Source of the DNA: Lucinisca nassula
Taxonomy: Eukaryota; Mollusca; Bivalvia; Lucinida; Lucinidae
Direction: 5' to 3'
Length of the DNA stretch: 64,000 nt
Assembly: GCA_963580285.1 (NCBI GenBank)
Contig: OY757011.1
Coordinates: 201,455,644-201,519,643 of the forward strand
In this document: positions 10,643 to 19,106 of the stretch, piece by piece
How positions within the stretch are numbered: the first letter of the stretch is position 1
Layout of the letters: every line of letters starts with the position of its first letter
The notes under the pieces: model-generated
What the model saw: only the letters and a program-made list of their open reading frames with translations
Told to the model about the DNA's origin: nothing
Database searches by the model: none
Position numbers and translations under genes: made by a program

Positions 10643-11218
10643 TCAAGCATTTTCTATCTTTTTTTTCATTTCATTCTTTGCTTGAGCCTTGCCTTCCTCA
10701 ATAAGTTTCTTTCTCTCACTTTCACTCAATCCTGTTTGTTTTGAATGTATATTGTCTTTGAGTTTATTATATTTGTCCAACTCATCCAACACAAGTTTAA
10801 ATTCATTCTCAGATATCTGTCCGTCTGTCAAAGCCTTAGAAATCAAATCCTTTATACTATTCAACTTACTATCAGCAATAGTTTTAATCTCATAATGTTT
10901 CTGTGCTTTTGAAGTCATTTTACGCCTAATTAGTTTAACACACACACCCAAACTCCCACACACAACAGCACCAATCTCTAAAGGCAACATAATTGGAACA
11001 GTTAATCCAACACCTGCCAAAATAACACTTGTTGATATCAAACCAGTATCAACTCCATCAGTAATATTTATTCCACGTTTGTATTTTTTGTATAATGCTT
11101 TTCTCACATCTCTCTCATTAATTAACGTCTTCTCTATCTCAGATATCTTCTGTAATCTATAATTTTGCCCATCTTCAATAGGCAACTCTGGATATAGCGG
11201 TGCATTAGGTTGTTTCAT
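10643..11218 (-). CDS. Element 1 putative virion membrane protein with helical hairpin (191 aa)
   Basis: The start at 11218 (MKQPNAPLYPELPIEDG) is preferred over an upstream in-frame ATG at 11263. It has the A-run before ATG seen at other genes of this element, and the upstream start would overlap the next gene. Residues 1-50 hold a Pro-rich leader and a charged helix (ISEIEKTLINERDVRKAL). Residues about 58-95 form two closely spaced hydrophobic stretches (GLISTSVILAGVGLTVPIML and LEIGAVVCGSLGVCVKLI), likely a membrane hairpin. The C-terminal half is a Lys/Glu-rich helix (KLNSIKDLISKALTDGQISE). Similar proteins accompany related elements in other invertebrates as I remember them; a membrane or virion role is inferred. 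It follows the spike-like gene by 25 bases on the same strand. Confidence 0.65.
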   Translation of the reverse strand: MKQPNAPLYPELPIEDGQNYRLQKISEIEKTLINERDVRKALYKKYKRGINITDGVDTGLISTSVILAGVGLTVPIMLPLEIGAVVCGSLGVCVKLIRRKMTSKAQKHYEIKTIADSKLNSIKDLISKALTDGQISENEFKLVLDELDKYNKLKDNIHSKQTGLSESERKKLIEEGKAQAKNEMKKKIENA

Positions 11219-11243
11219 TTTTTTCTTGATAACATATATTTTT

Positions 11244-11798
11244 TTATTCAATAAATAATTCAATTATCATCGAAGCCACAGTATTAACACATGTAGCATT
11301 ATTAGTCTGACAAACAAAATCAATTGCATCACCAGCCTCAACCTTTAACGGTGTAGCAAAGTTATCGTGTTTTCTTAAAATATTATTCAATGATATATCA
11401 TATCCTGCTTGTGGATTTCCATTAATTGCAATCGCCACAGACACATCGCCTTTTGTTCTTTTACTCGACAGTCCAACACCTATTATCTGGCCAGGAAAGT
11501 TCATCACATATCCAACACCTACTTCTCTACCACCATTTCCAAAGCCAAACACTTCATTCTTCTGTAAGGAACCTTTACTCTCCGCACAAATGCTTATCAA
11601 TTTTCTGTCTGACATATTATCAACCTTATTATATAATAATCGATGATTGAGATACATATCCCGAAATCTATCTTGAAGTCCTGTATGTCTATCATTCAAT
11701 GTATTTATTTGTGTAAATGCTTGACTTCTCATATTAAATATTTCTTGTTTCAGCCCCAATGCATCTACGTGTTTTCTCTTAGCACCAAATATACTCAT
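11244..11798 (-). CDS. Element 1 putative trimeric spike/fibre-like protein (184 aa)
   Basis: Residues 1-65 look like a coiled-coil stalk (LKQEIFNMRSQAFTQINTLN, DRHTGLQDRFRDMYLNHRL). Residues about 75-184 look like a compact beta sandwich: Gly-rich GYVMNFPGQIIGVGLSSKR, then DVSVAIAINGNPQAGYDISL, then FATPLKVEAGDAIDFVCQT and a closing strand VASMIIELFIE. A stalk with a small beta head, next to a penton-like gene, is the pattern of receptor-binding spikes of tailless icosahedral viruses. That function is inferred from layout; no specific family was matched. It lies 13 bases after the penton-like gene on the same strand. Confidence 0.6.
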   Translation of the reverse strand: MSIFGAKRKHVDALGLKQEIFNMRSQAFTQINTLNDRHTGLQDRFRDMYLNHRLLYNKVDNMSDRKLISICAESKGSLQKNEVFGFGNGGREVGVGYVMNFPGQIIGVGLSSKRTKGDVSVAIAINGNPQAGYDISLNNILRKHDNFATPLKVEAGDAIDFVCQTNNATCVNTVASMIIELFIE

Positions 11799-11811
11799 TT
11801 TTTTATTATAA

Positions 11812-12450
11812 TTATATAATTTCCAAAACGCAATTAATTGGTAGATGATTAATTACCTTGTTGTTATTTTCATCCCTGATTTCTAATTTCAATTCTGCTA
11901 TAGCATCATTCACCAAACACTTATATTCTGGATGCTCAAATCTCACTGTTGTTATCTCTCCAAACTCTTTATTTTCCACTGGAACAACAGCCAACACAGT
12001 ACTCGGCATACCATCTAAATAATTATTTGAAGTATTAATCTGTTCCAAATGAACATACAATGATTTATAAACAGCAAAATCTACAGTCTCACCATAATGA
12101 GTTTCATTAACAGCAAACTTTCGCTTATTTCCAAACCCCAACATTTGTTTTAAGCCCTTGCTTATCTTCAATTCATCCGGTGTAATTAAAGAAGCAATTC
12201 CATTTGTTTCATTTACAGATAATGTAATATTATTACTTTGAAATAAATCTGCTATTTGTTGGAAACTATAATAACCATCTATAATCTTATGAGGTCTCTC
12301 TCCAGTCTTCTGCAAATATTCATCAACAACATTATACCATCCAACACCATATGTTATAGATTTCAAACCAATACGTTTATTCCCATCTCTGTTATCAATG
12401 TATTGTTGCAAGTTTATTGTCTTGTCAATATTCGAAATTGTATGATACAT
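11812..12450 (-). CDS. Element 1 penton-like minor capsid protein (212 aa)
   Basis: Predicted minor (vertex) capsid protein with a single jelly roll. Block order supports this: FQQIADLFQSNNITLSVNET, then the ISKGLKQMLGF block, then AVYKSLYVHLEQINTSNNYL with DGMPSTVLAVVPVENKEFGE, and a terminal strand VINHLPINCVLEII. The (K/R)GL..(L)LGF block followed by a VHLE..STS and PST.L..VPVEN run is, to my knowledge, the signature of penton-like proteins in Polinton-type elements. It starts 31 bases from the divergent 423-codon gene, so the two may share a bidirectional promoter, and it precedes the spike-like gene. A reasonably firm call by pattern, not by structure. Confidence 0.72.
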   Translation of the reverse strand: MYHTISNIDKTINLQQYIDNRDGNKRIGLKSITYGVGWYNVVDEYLQKTGERPHKIIDGYYSFQQIADLFQSNNITLSVNETNGIASLITPDELKISKGLKQMLGFGNKRKFAVNETHYGETVDFAVYKSLYVHLEQINTSNNYLDGMPSTVLAVVPVENKEFGEITTVRFEHPEYKCLVNDAIAELKLEIRDENNNKVINHLPINCVLEII

Positions 12451-12481
12451 TTTTATTTTTTATATATAATCAATAATAAAA

Positions 12482-13753
12482 ATGATAACCAAAGAATTTA
12501 AATACAATGATGACGCTCATTACCCTCACAGTAGCACATTTAAATCAAAACAAATAGATATCATAAATCAAAACATAGCAATCACATCTGACAATAAGAA
12601 CTTCAAAACATCTTTTCCAAACTTATTTCAAAACTATCAAAATCCAACATTTCACACCAATGAACCGTGGAATACATGGCTTCATTCATCATTTGACTGG
12701 TGGCAATGTCAATTAAATTTTGCTGTTTGGTGTGCCACTGCAGGATGTGGTGTAAGTTATCAAGACCATTTGCAAAACACTTCAGGACTAACTAAAACAG
12801 TATATACATTTCATGTTTATTATTGTATTGCTCGTATTTTGAAAGAACTTAAAACACCTTTACCAACAGATGAATCATTTTGTTATTACAAAAACCCATA
12901 CGACAAAGCAGCCTATCAAAAGTTATGCAATGAATTCAATGTTGAATCTAATACAGATTGGCGTCAAAAATTAGAAAGTAGTTCTAAATGCAGTGGTCTA
13001 GGGAGTTACACACAATATTTTAAACCAAGTGGAAAATATAGACAAGAACATCGAAGTGAAGGTCCATTCTTTAATCCAAATGATAAAATAGAACATACAG
13101 TAGATATAAGTGACGCCTGGACAATGTTTATATTAGACAAATCAGAAGGCTTCACAAAAACATGTATTGAACGAATTAACGAAAGTATTAGGATATTCGT
13201 ATGGGCACTATTAGGAGCACAATCTCAAACACGTGTAGAAATACTAAAAATAGGCACAGGATTTGATGCTCAAAAACAATTCTTAGCAAATGTTCAAGAT
13301 GCAATTAACAGTCCAATCGATTTGCCTACTCAAATATCAAAATATCAAAATGTATTGAAATACGCAAGAAGTAAAGTTGATTACACATATGGACTTGGTC
13401 TCTATATGTCTCCCAGTGATATGATTTTACAAATTGGCACTATCGCTGGATATAATAATAAAATTGTAATTGCAACAGAAAATCAAACACTTGGTTTCAA
13501 TAGTGATGTAAATGTTAAACCTGTTGCACCTACTACACAACCTGCAACTATACAAGGTACACCAACAAAGAAATCTCTACCAGAACCAAAACATCAGGAA
13601 ACAAAAACAAAGAAATCTCTACCAGAACCTGTTAAACATCAAACTGTTCAACCCACGAAAGAATCAACACAACACGAAGAAACTAAAACAGCAATAATAG
13701 TAGGAAGTATAGTAATAGGTATTGTTGCACTAACTATTTATGAGATTTACTAA
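12482..13753 (+). CDS. Element 1 tail-anchored virion-type protein (423 aa)
   Basis: The protein has a large N-terminal domain (1-345) rich in aromatic residues and cysteines (WNTWLHSSFDWWQCQLNFAV followed by WCATAGCGVSYQDHL). A Pro/Thr/Lys spacer (about 350-400) repeats TKKSLPEP twice, and one hydrophobic segment forms the extreme C terminus (AIIVGSIVIGIVALTIY, about 404-421). This is the layout of a tail-anchored membrane protein. I recall similar proteins from invertebrate elements of this group, but no function is established. Position among capsid genes suggests a virion or entry role (inference). Its last 20 bases overlap the convergent coiled-coil gene. Confidence 0.65.
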   Translation: MITKEFKYNDDAHYPHSSTFKSKQIDIINQNIAITSDNKNFKTSFPNLFQNYQNPTFHTNEPWNTWLHSSFDWWQCQLNFAVWCATAGCGVSYQDHLQNTSGLTKTVYTFHVYYCIARILKELKTPLPTDESFCYYKNPYDKAAYQKLCNEFNVESNTDWRQKLESSSKCSGLGSYTQYFKPSGKYRQEHRSEGPFFNPNDKIEHTVDISDAWTMFILDKSEGFTKTCIERINESIRIFVWALLGAQSQTRVEILKIGTGFDAQKQFLANVQDAINSPIDLPTQISKYQNVLKYARSKVDYTYGLGLYMSPSDMILQIGTIAGYNNKIVIATENQTLGFNSDVNVKPVAPTTQPATIQGTPTKKSLPEPKHQETKTKKSLPEPVKHQTVQPTKESTQHEETKTAIIVGSIVIGIVALTIYEIY

Positions 13754-14687
13754 TATACTCTCTTGCAGCAGTAAACAATAACCCAACAACAAGGATAACC
13801 AATGCCCAGAGATGTTCGCCAAACCAACCAATAACTTTTCCAGTAGTAGATAACAACCAAGACGCAATGGCACCAATAATACCCGGTAGCGCTGCTGCTG
13901 CTTTTCCTGCAAGATTGGCTAATAGTTTACCAAGATTACTTAATTGTTTTTTTATCCAATTTTCTATACCATCTTTTGACGGTGGTTTAGGGGTTATAGG
14001 TCCACCACCAGCAGTAGGAATAACAGCCTCAACAATAACACCAATAATCATTCCAAAAGCAGTTAAAACACTAACAATTGTAATGCCTTGTTCTCTGAAT
14101 AATGTTCTAATTCTTTCACCCAATGTAGTGTCTTCTTTTAATACTTTGTTTATAGTCTCTTTGATTCTATTTACCTGACTACGTAGTTTTTCTTTATTAA
14201 CATTTATAACTTCCAATCTTGCACTTCTCTCACTTTCTAACTCTTTGATTCGACTACTTATCCTCTCTATTTGAAATTCATCATTGTCTGCTTTGGCTTG
14301 TTCTAATTTTGTATTTTCTTTTGCTAAGTCTTTATTTGTTTCACTCAGTTTTGCCAATTCATTTGCTATCTCTTCTTTGACTGTTGTCATTGCATTTGCT
14401 ATTCCATCAATCTCTCTTTTTGTCCAATCTGTTTGTGTTCCTGCTTCACTATTAACATTTTCAGTGAATGATGTTTCTAATGTTTTCACAGATGTTTCTA
14501 CATTATTTGTGGTTTCTAATAGTTCTTGTGCTTCTTGTTGTGATGATACATCAGTATCAAGATTTGATTGAAGTTCTCTTGATAATAATATGGATTGTGT
14601 GTCTTTCAACTGGTTTTCTATTAAAGTTGTAAGCTCAGCTCTACCTTCTTTAAGTCTTGTAGCAGATGGTTTAAAATCATCTACATC
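13734..14687 (-). CDS. Element 1 coiled-coil membrane protein, C-terminal part after an in-frame stop
   Basis: This is the second part of a 450-codon gene, 13734-15086, cut by one TAA at 14688-14690; the frame is continuous through the stop. It contains a long coiled coil (EEIANELAKLSETNKDLAKE to about SQVNRIKETINKVL), then ERIRTLFREQGITIVSVLTA beginning a hydrophobic stretch, a Gly/Pro linker and a helical region (GKLLANLAGKAAAALPGIIG). A final membrane span follows (LWALVILVVGLLFTAAREYI). The architecture suggests a membrane-bound structural protein; very similar proteins recur in elements of this group as I remember them. Role unknown. It ends 20 bases inside the convergent gene at 12482-13753. 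Confidence 0.65.
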   Translation of the reverse strand, partial: DVDDFKPSATRLKEGRAELTTLIENQLKDTQSILLSRELQSNLDTDVSSQQEAQELLETTNNVETSVKTLETSFTENVNSEAGTQTDWTKREIDGIANAMTTVKEEIANELAKLSETNKDLAKENTKLEQAKADNDEFQIERISSRIKELESERSARLEVINVNKEKLRSQVNRIKETINKVLKEDTTLGERIRTLFREQGITIVSVLTAFGMIIGVIVEAVIPTAGGGPITPKPPSKDGIENWIKKQLSNLGKLLANLAGKAAAALPGIIGAIASWLLSTTGKVIGWFGEHLWALVILVVGLLFTAAREYISKSHK

Positions 14688-15086
14688 TTATACATTCCTA
14701 ACAAAATCAACACCATATTTCCTTTGCAAAGTATTAAATGATAAAAATGTTGCTATTTCATCTGGTGCATTGGAACGATAATATGTTAATGCAACATTAT
14801 TACCATCACTATCCTTTACATATAACATTGGTCTCCCTATATCATCTTTCTTGAGAGACAAACCTTTGATTTTACGTTTAGGTTCTTCATTCCTTTCGTA
14901 AAATCTATCTATCATTTTTTGACCTATGCTATTAAGCAGAGTTTTCCTATCATCACCGGTTAAATCATTCAAACCAGCAAACTGACTATTTAATGTTCTC
15001 TGAAACTCTTCTTCATCTGTAAAAGATGTTTCTGCTTCTTTATCATAATCATCCTTATCATACTCAGGATTTTCATATTCAGCCAT
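14688..15086 (-). CDS. Element 1 coiled-coil membrane protein, N-terminal part ending at a premature stop
   Basis: The first 132 codons of the gene above begin MAEYENPEYDKDDYDKE with a very acidic, Tyr-rich start, followed by a compact domain (KRKIKGLSLKKDDIGRPMLY, NAPDEIATFLSFNTLQRKYG) ending VDFVRNV before TAA. The open frame resumes at once after the stop and runs 317 more codons, so the stop is a point lesion, or less likely a readthrough site. The gene is divergent from the capsid gene with a 45-base spacer rich in A+T, probably the promoter of both. Confidence 0.65.
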   Translation of the reverse strand: MAEYENPEYDKDDYDKEAETSFTDEEEFQRTLNSQFAGLNDLTGDDRKTLLNSIGQKMIDRFYERNEEPKRKIKGLSLKKDDIGRPMLYVKDSDGNNVALTYYRSNAPDEIATFLSFNTLQRKYGVDFVRNV

Positions 15087-15131
15087 TATTTATTTATTAT
15101 TTAAAAATATTTTTTATCTTTTAATAAAAAC

Positions 15132-16397
15132 ATGTCAGCTTACGGAGATAAACTAAACCCTTACAGAAAATTAAGAGAACCACGAGGTGTGAGAGGTATC
15201 CGTCAAAGTGTAGTGATAACCAATAATCCATCAACTATTGACCAAAATCAACAATTGTTAGTGAGATTTCCTAATCTAAGTTGTAATGATGTTATTGTTC
15301 CCGGAACAGTCAGATTAGCATTTGAAATTGAACTAACCTCTAGAGATGTAAATGCAACTATATTTCAAAACATAGGAAGAGCAATAATTAAGAAAACAAC
15401 AATTAGAATTAGTGGAAATGAAGTTATGTCCATTGACGATAGTGACATCTATCATTGTTATATTGATTTATGGAAGTCTATTACAGAACGCGTAAATATG
15501 GCATACCAAGGCATTGGCAAAGAGAACATGTTGAAACATAGAGTGGGTGCAGAAAACGCAGCAGAAGATAAAGAAGATAAAGCCATCGCAAAAGCATATG
15601 GAAACAGGTTTTGCATCCCACTTGATTTTGAATTATTGGAAACCCATATGCCATTTTATCAAGCTGGATTAGGAGATAGACTTGATTTTGAACTTACATT
15701 CAATGATTATAATAAAGTAATTAAATCAGGCGATGCAACTTCATCTTATACAATCAAAAATATTTGTTTGGAATTTGATATTGTTTCTGATACTGAATTA
15801 GCAAGACAAATAAGAAAGCAAGTTGATGGTAAAATGGTTATTTTGTATGACAGAATACTAAGACACAGAAAAATAACTAAAAACAAATCTGATACACTAT
15901 GGAATATCAATCTAAATGTTCCTGCAAGAAGTATGAAAGGAATTCTTATGCTATTCGAAGAACCTGAAAGGGCCAGCACAGAAGAATATTATAATCCAGA
16001 AATTACAAAAGTGGAAATGACAATAGAAGGGATTCCGAATCAATTGTATAGTCAAGGAATGAAGTCCCACCAACACTGGGACGAAATAAATAAATTCTTT
16101 GCTTTGAATTCAAAAAGAAACAAAGAAACAAGTATGGTCGTTAAAGATTTATATTTTACTGATACAACAATAGAAAAATATCTAACGAACAGGTATGCTT
16201 TATGGTTGGATTTACGTCCAACTGATGATAATACACTTCATGGTTCTGGAAGAAGAATTGAAAATGCATCAGAAGGTATCACAATACAAATAACGAAAGA
16301 AGCAGGAGCAGATGAACCAATCAATCTTTATTTGTTTGTTATACAAGATGCACAAATCAACTTTGAAGATGGTAGATTTAAAGAAGTCAGTTATTAA
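15132..16397 (+). CDS. Element 1 probable major capsid protein (421 aa)
   Basis: Predicted double jelly-roll major capsid protein. Evidence is size (421 residues, close to the usual 400-650), beta-rich composition (PGTVRLAFEIELTSRDVNAT, KKTTIRISGNEVMSIDDSDI) and position directly before the packaging ATPase, a classic capsid-ATPase pair. The N terminus is basic and Pro-rich (NPYRKLREPRGVRGIRQS). There is no signal peptide or membrane segment. The middle part (HMPFYQAGLGDRLDFELTFN) and the C-terminal part (TNRYALWLDLRPTDDNTLHG) look like further beta sheets. It is clearly different from the capsid protein of Element 2. Assignment is by context and fold impression, so a structure prediction could overturn it. 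The start has the usual A-rich leader. Confidence 0.72.
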   Translation: MSAYGDKLNPYRKLREPRGVRGIRQSVVITNNPSTIDQNQQLLVRFPNLSCNDVIVPGTVRLAFEIELTSRDVNATIFQNIGRAIIKKTTIRISGNEVMSIDDSDIYHCYIDLWKSITERVNMAYQGIGKENMLKHRVGAENAAEDKEDKAIAKAYGNRFCIPLDFELLETHMPFYQAGLGDRLDFELTFNDYNKVIKSGDATSSYTIKNICLEFDIVSDTELARQIRKQVDGKMVILYDRILRHRKITKNKSDTLWNINLNVPARSMKGILMLFEEPERASTEEYYNPEITKVEMTIEGIPNQLYSQGMKSHQHWDEINKFFALNSKRNKETSMVVKDLYFTDTTIEKYLTNRYALWLDLRPTDDNTLHGSGRRIENASEGITIQITKEAGADEPINLYLFVIQDAQINFEDGRFKEVSY

Positions 16398-16422
16398 TAT
16401 TTTTTTTTTTTTACAAATAAAA

Positions 16423-17052
16423 ATGGAACTACCAAAATATCCTCATTGTGCTATTATATGTGGTCAAACTGGATGCGGGAAAACAGAGTTTGTCCTTGAC
16501 CTTTTGGAAGAGGAATATCGTCAAGTATTTAAACATATTGTTATACTTTGCCCAACCATTCAATGGAACAAGGCTTATAAAAATCGTGAGTGGATTGGTG
16601 ATGTCAGGAAACCTAAAACAAAGAATCTTATAATTGTTAATCCTATTATTAATGATGAAGAGAAATTACAAGAACTACTAAGAATGTTCTTTAATAAATA
16701 TGCTGGTCATTCTACTCTCTACATTACTGATGATTGCAGTGCAACGAAAGAACTAACAAAGAAAAAAGATATGTTATCAGAATTAGCATTTTCTGGTAGG
16801 CATGCAGAACAATCAGTGTGGGTTATTTCGCAGAGATATAATTCTGTGTTAAAAGATTTAAGAGAACAAACAAAATGGCTATGCATGTTCTACACAAAAG
16901 ATAGAGATAGTTTTGAAAATTGTTTAAGAGAGAATGCTGTTATTCCTACTTTGGAAGAACGACAGAGAATAAAAGAAGAACTGAAAAAAAAGAAGCATCG
17001 TAAGTTAATTTTGAAGACTGACCAGCCTACTGGTTATTGGTTGGTTGATTGA
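16423..17052 (+). CDS. Element 1 genome-packaging ATPase (209 aa)
   Basis: FtsK/HerA-type (A32-like) packaging ATPase that would pump DNA into the capsid. The P-loop is ICGQTGCGKTEF (residues about 12-22). The Walker B region is STLYITDDCSATKE, and the region SGRHAEQSVWVISQRYNSVL carries the sensor-like Gln and Arg typical of the family. The total length of about 210 fits. I chose the start at 16423, after AAATAAAA, because an earlier in-frame ATG at 16312 lies inside the capsid gene. It follows the capsid gene by 25 bases with a long T-run between them. Confidence 0.88.
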   Translation: MELPKYPHCAIICGQTGCGKTEFVLDLLEEEYRQVFKHIVILCPTIQWNKAYKNREWIGDVRKPKTKNLIIVNPIINDEEKLQELLRMFFNKYAGHSTLYITDDCSATKELTKKKDMLSELAFSGRHAEQSVWVISQRYNSVLKDLREQTKWLCMFYTKDRDSFENCLRENAVIPTLEERQRIKEELKKKKHRKLILKTDQPTGYWLVD

Positions 17053-17327
17053 TTATTTTTTTAGCAATGATTAAGTAATGTTTATGCAATGATTAAGTAA
17101 TGCTTATACAATGCTGTAGCAAATCTTAAGTAATGCTATAGCAAATCTTAAGTAATGCTTATGCAATGTTTTAAGTAAAATAGCAATACTAAAAAACAAT
17201 GCTGTTAGAAATATTATCAATCACTGCAATCTTATCAATAATCATAACAAACACTGCAATCTTATCAATAGTCGGATATGCGATGTTTTATTTTTTAAAA
17301 ATAAAAAATAAATTACATAAAATAAAA
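17053..17327. repeat. Short direct repeats before the 159-aa gene
   Basis: From about 17062 to 17195 a unit of about 20 bases recurs with variation: ATTAAGTAATGCTTATGCAA, also TCTTAAGTAATGCTATAGCA. From 17223 CACTGCAATCTTATCAATA occurs twice (17223 and 17252). An upstream reading frame (from 17199) crosses this stretch but yields only low-complexity hydrophobic residues. Confidence 0.7.
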
Positions 17328-17807
17328 ATGAATGCTGAAGAATTATTACAAGACATTGAATGTGAAAGCACTTATGTAGAAAATAATGAACAAGAAACAA
17401 AACGTGAGCGATTATCAGCCATTGTTGCTGGTGGTGGTAGTAAGCAGTATCTTGGTAAAGACTTACAACTATCAGACATTGATACAATGACAGCAGAACA
17501 AATAAACAAACTTTACTGCAGATATGAAGCAAGATTGGGAGCAAGTATGACTAAGACATTGGGTAATTCTTTCATTAGCTTATACGTTATGGGTGTATCA
17601 AAGTATTTCAATGTTGTTAATCCACCTAAACTGATACAAGACTTAGAGGAAGACCCTTTTATCAATCACGCTTTGACAAGTTCGTGTTGTGAATTGTATT
17701 ATAGATATGGAATGTATCTTGCTCCATTAACTGCAATGCTAACAACAGCAAGACATATTGATTTTAATAAAAAAGAAAATATCCCCTTAGAAAAAGATAA
17801 TGAGTGA
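17328..17807 (+). CDS. Element 1 conserved protein of unknown function (159 aa)
   Basis: The start at 17328 (MNAEELLQDIECES) is preferred to 17199 because it has the AAATAAAA leader seen at other genes here; the 43 earlier codons are repeats. The protein is mostly helical with a Gly-rich stretch (AIVAGGGSKQYLGKDL), then DTMTAEQINKLYCRYEARLG and DPFINHALTSSCCELYYRYG. No membrane span is clear. I recall relatives in other elements of this group but no function. It overlaps the next gene by 8 bases, so the two are probably expressed together. Confidence 0.65.
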   Translation: MNAEELLQDIECESTYVENNEQETKRERLSAIVAGGGSKQYLGKDLQLSDIDTMTAEQINKLYCRYEARLGASMTKTLGNSFISLYVMGVSKYFNVVNPPKLIQDLEEDPFINHALTSSCCELYYRYGMYLAPLTAMLTTARHIDFNKKENIPLEKDNE

Positions 17808-18147
17808 TAGTGAAGTTAAAACAAAAGACCCAAGACGAGTAGTTGCTGGTAAGAAAGGTGCAGAAGCAAGAAAAAGAAATGCAGAATTAAGAAGAAAGGA
17901 GACTGATACTATAAAGAAAGAAAACATGGAATTAAAATCTATAACAAAAGATGATGAAGTCGGCTCTCCAAATTCACAGAATATAAATATATACAAAAAT
18001 TATATACCATTATGCATAACAGTTGGAGTTGTTGGAATAGGATTGTATATGTACAAGTCTAAACAAGTTGTACCACAACAACCTATGATGCAACAACCTG
18101 CACCTATTATACAACAAAAAGAAATTGACCCATTTGAATTTAATTAA
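17800..18147 (+). CDS. Element 1 small membrane protein with basic N terminus (115 aa)
   Basis: Residues 1-45 are strongly basic and helical (RRVVAGKKGAEARKRNAELR). One membrane segment covers about residues 69-85 (IPLCITVGVVGIGLYMY), followed by a Gln/Pro-rich tail (PQQPMMQQPAPIIQQ) ending DPFEFN. A single-span protein with a nucleic-acid-like basic arm fits a virion membrane or core-binding role, which is inferred. It overlaps the preceding gene by 8 bases. Confidence 0.6.
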   Translation: MSDSEVKTKDPRRVVAGKKGAEARKRNAELRRKETDTIKKENMELKSITKDDEVGSPNSQNINIYKNYIPLCITVGVVGIGLYMYKSKQVVPQQPMMQQPAPIIQQKEIDPFEFN

Positions 18148-18179
18148 TTTAAAAAAATAATATTCTCATTAAAAAAAAA

Positions 18180-18416
18180 ATGACAACCTCAATAGACGGA
18201 AAACAAATTGCAAACATGTTATATCATGCTGGAGTGGAAACTGTATTAACTGTTGGATATTCAGAATTAGGTAGAAAACTATTGAAAAGACCAGCACCAA
18301 AAGTAGATTTTAATATGACAGATATTGGTATGTTGTCCATTGATATATAACTTGCAATGGCAACAAAGGATATGCTTGTTAAGCAAGGTATTATTCCTGC
18401 AGATATTATGAAGTAA
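18180..18416 (+). pseudogene. Element 1 small gene (78 codons) broken by an in-frame stop
   Basis: The ATG at 18180 follows a run of A and opens a frame beginning MTTSIDGKQIANMLYHAG. After 56 codons a TAA (18348-18350) interrupts it. The same frame then continues for 21 more codons (MATKDMLVKQGIIPADIMK) to TAA at 18414-18416. The layout (helix, GRKLLKRPAP turn, second helix) is echoed by the next small gene, so they look like paralogues. The function is unknown. Confidence 0.6.
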
Positions 18417-18448
18417 TTTTAATATTTTTTTTTTATTCATCTAAAAAA

Positions 18449-18647
18449 ATGAGCACAACAAATAAGACATTGCAATTAGTGTATGAAGGAGCGGTAGTAT
18501 CTGCAATATCAATTGGATACATGACTATATTTACAAAATTAATGAAACGTCAAACAATAAAATATGATTTCAATGATTTCTTTTATATTGCTGGTTCTAT
18601 AACTGGTGCAATGTAAAGGTATTCTACCAGTTTCATTATTTGGTTAA
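18449..18647 (+). pseudogene. Element 1 small gene broken by a frame change
   Basis: The start at 18449 (MSTTNKTLQLVYEGAVVSAI) follows CTAAAAAA. The frame stops at 18614-18616 after 55 codons. In the next frame, from 18615, the codons read KGILPVSLFG and stop at 18645-18647. That ending parallels the KQGIIPADIMK ending of the preceding gene, so a deletion with frame change seems to have removed the segment between. Unknown function, probably a paralogue of 18180-18416. Confidence 0.55.
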
Positions 18648-18675
18648 TTATATATTTTTTTTCCATTATATAAAA

Positions 18676-19075
18676 ATGGCAAGTGCAGTAGCATTAATGG
18701 TTGGAGGAGCAATTACAAACGCCTTAGCCTTTTCAGGTAGTAATTATTTATTTTCACATATGGGTAGTAATAGTGATGAAGAGAGAAAACGACATGATAA
18801 AGCGATGGAGGAATGAGAAGAGAACAGAAAGATTGGATTTTATTAATGAACAGTTAAAAAAGGAACATCATGCTTTGAATGAGTTCAGTGATGTTGATAC
18901 TGCTATGAAACAGTATTACTATATTACAGGAAAACAATTACCAGATAATTTATCCACACCAAAACCTACATTAAGTGATTTTTACACTCCATCAGAAGAC
19001 CAGAAAAATAGAGAGATTGCATTTGTTGTTGGTGGTATGGCATTGACAGGATTTGTTGCTTGGAAGTTGATGTAG
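18676..19075 (+). pseudogene. Element 1 membrane-associated small gene broken by a frameshift
   Basis: The first part, 18676-18816, encodes a hydrophobic N terminus (ASAVALMVGGAITNALAFSG) and ends at TGA. The second part is open in the next frame (18773-19075). It carries a charged helix (RTERLDFINEQLKKEHHALN), then TGKQLPDNLSTPKPTLSDFY and a closing membrane segment (AFVVGGMALTGFVAWKLM). The two parts join in sense around 18800-18815. Two membrane ends around a helical middle suggest a membrane or virion protein. Third lesion in a row. Confidence 0.6.
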
Positions 19076-19106
19076 GTAAAAAAAAAAATATTTTTTGACA
19101 TAATCT

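Noticed and set aside
17199..17327. Longer N terminus for the 159-aa protein with a membrane segment
   Set aside because: The extra 43 codons are built from short direct repeats and the downstream ATG has the usual leader.
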